Origin: an uncultured Acetobacter sp.
Lineage (GTDB): Bacteria > Pseudomonadota > Alphaproteobacteria > Acetobacterales > Acetobacteraceae
Length of the DNA: 6,139 bases
Reading direction: 5' to 3'
NCBI RefSeq assembly: GCF_937875265.1
Contig: NZ_CALLXM010000067.1
Span: 1-6,139, forward strand
Part shown: piece after piece, positions 6,126 to 6,139 of the stretch
Position numbering within the stretch: position 1 is the stretch's first letter
How the letters are laid out: every line of letters starts with the position of its first letter
Position numbers and translations under genes: made by a program
Notes under the pieces: generated by a model
The model's database searches: none
What the model was told of the DNA's origin: nothing
The model's input: only the letters and a program-made list of their open reading frames with translations

Positions 6126-6139
6126 TTACCTTAAATTCA

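Noticed and set aside
1..6139. Insertion sequences, CRISPR arrays, tRNA or rRNA genes
   Set aside because: No terminal inverted repeats with transposase, no regularly spaced repeats and no recognisable tRNA or rRNA segments were found by eye on either strand.

Overview
This window looks like chromosomal DNA from an alphaproteobacterium, most likely an acetic acid bacterium (Acetobacteraceae, Acetobacter-like). That placement is inferred from the moderate GC content, the close resemblance of the proteins to Gram-negative families, and the presence of a TonB-dependent outer-membrane receptor. The genus is not proven by the sequence alone.

Left part (1-645): the 5' end of a leftward gene for the phosphate ABC-transporter permease PstC, which runs off the left edge, and a 241-bp divergent intergenic region. 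This spacer holds a good PhoB-box-like sequence followed by a possible -10 element. Both read toward the rightward gene rather than toward pstC. It also holds two possible RNA hairpins.

Middle (646-2577): a complete ilvD gene for dihydroxy-acid dehydratase (isoleucine/valine biosynthesis), closed by a strong intrinsic terminator in the convergent spacer.

Right part (2576-6139): a leftward two-gene unit. The upstream gene encodes a 790-residue TonB-dependent receptor. Sixty-nine bases downstream is a gene for a fold-type-I (HisC-like) PLP-dependent aminotransferase that carries an N-terminal export signal. A perfect 8-bp hairpin lies between them. The aminotransferase keeps the catalytic lysine and cofactor-ring residues, but the residues that normally cradle the PLP phosphate are replaced. 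An outer-membrane receptor paired with an apparently periplasmic, atypical PLP enzyme suggests import followed by processing of an amino-bearing ligand. It is the most interesting part of the window.
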